Shown piece after piece: positions 63,641-64,000 of a DNA stretch of 64,000 nucleotides (position 1 is its first letter; every line of letters starts with the position of its first letter). The stretch spans positions 6,970,001-7,034,000 of the forward strand of contig NC_089735.1 in assembly GCF_035083965.1 (NCBI RefSeq). Reading direction: 5' to 3'. Made by a program: the position numbers and the translations under genes. Under the pieces are notes generated by a model. That model worked only from the letters and a program-made list of their open reading frames with translations. It was not told the DNA's origin and searched no databases. The stretch comes from Branchiostoma lanceolatum. Taxonomy: Eukaryota > Chordata > Leptocardii > Amphioxiformes > Branchiostomatidae.

Positions 63641-64000
63641 AAGAGGAGCAAGATTCGTTAAGAACGGGCCGTCGCCAAACAATAATACCCTTAGCGACGA
63701 ATTGCTCCGTTGATGTCTAATACAAGTTAGATAACTATTTCTTCAAAAGAAGTATATTTCAAAAGATATCTAACATTTTTCAAAAGATAAAATTCCGATG
63801 GATGGTCGGCGGTAATGATCATTTTTCAAAGTTAATTACGGGGGACTTAAAAATCAGCAACTGTGTCCAACATATTTTTCTTCGCAAACCCGCATCAGTT
63901 TTGGGATGACAATGGGCTCGCCGATGAAGAAAATGCTCGATCTGCAAGTACATGTGTGTATGCATCCTTGTCATTCCCAAACAGAAGTCAGACACGCATT

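Noticed and set aside
63850..63942. Possible further iGluR S1 exon on the minus strand (SSIFFIGEPIVIPKLMRV)
   Set aside because: It has a cttgcag acceptor and a faint EPxVxP word, but no good in-frame donor and no clear match to S1; the real S1 exon is more likely beyond the window.

Overview
This window is eukaryotic genomic DNA, most probably from an invertebrate chordate and best explained by amphioxus (Branchiostoma). Genes are split into small exons with GT..AG introns. A vertebrate-style homeobox gene (DRGX) sits beside a chordate-type LRRC75-like gene and an FSIP2-like sperm gene. Microsatellites, minisatellites, foldback elements and tRNA-derived SINEs are dense. The species assignment is inference; the gene families rest on readable exons.

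Layout: 1-18.7 kb has no gene I can support and holds repeats plus possible regulatory DNA. DRGX runs + from 18759 to 37735 in six coding exons (273 aa; paired-like Q50 homeodomain and C-terminal OAR motif). An LRRC75A/B-like leucine-rich-repeat gene runs - from 43002 to 39040 in eight exons (304 aa), tail-to-tail with DRGX. An FSIP2-like fibrous-sheath protein gene runs + from 44404 to 55873 in fifteen coding exons (1696 aa). It is head-to-head with the LRRC75-like gene across about 1.4 kb, which may be a shared promoter region. An ionotropic glutamate receptor runs - from 63426 to 57668, tail-to-tail with FSIP2. Its seven 3' exons (420 codons, from the end of S1 through M1, pore, M3, S2, M4 and the tail) are in the window and its 5' part is beyond the right edge. 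In all four models every exon junction keeps the reading frame and the summed coding length is divisible by three.

The genes do not form a functional pathway. DRGX is a sensory-neuron transcription factor, FSIP2 a sperm flagellum scaffold, the receptor a synaptic channel, and the LRRC75-like protein has no settled role. The most notable protein-level observations are six repeats in FSIP2 that fit an A-kinase-anchoring amphipathic-helix pattern, an arginine encoded at the pore Q/R/N site of the glutamate receptor, and a six-cysteine cluster in the DRGX C-terminal region. The most notable DNA-level observations are several non-autonomous foldback or TIR families with two or three copies each in this window, a tRNA-related SINE ending just before the last DRGX splice acceptor, and an 80-bp minisatellite that abuts an LRRC75-like splice acceptor. 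I saw no transposase or reverse-transcriptase reading frame, no intact tRNA or rRNA gene and no CRISPR array.
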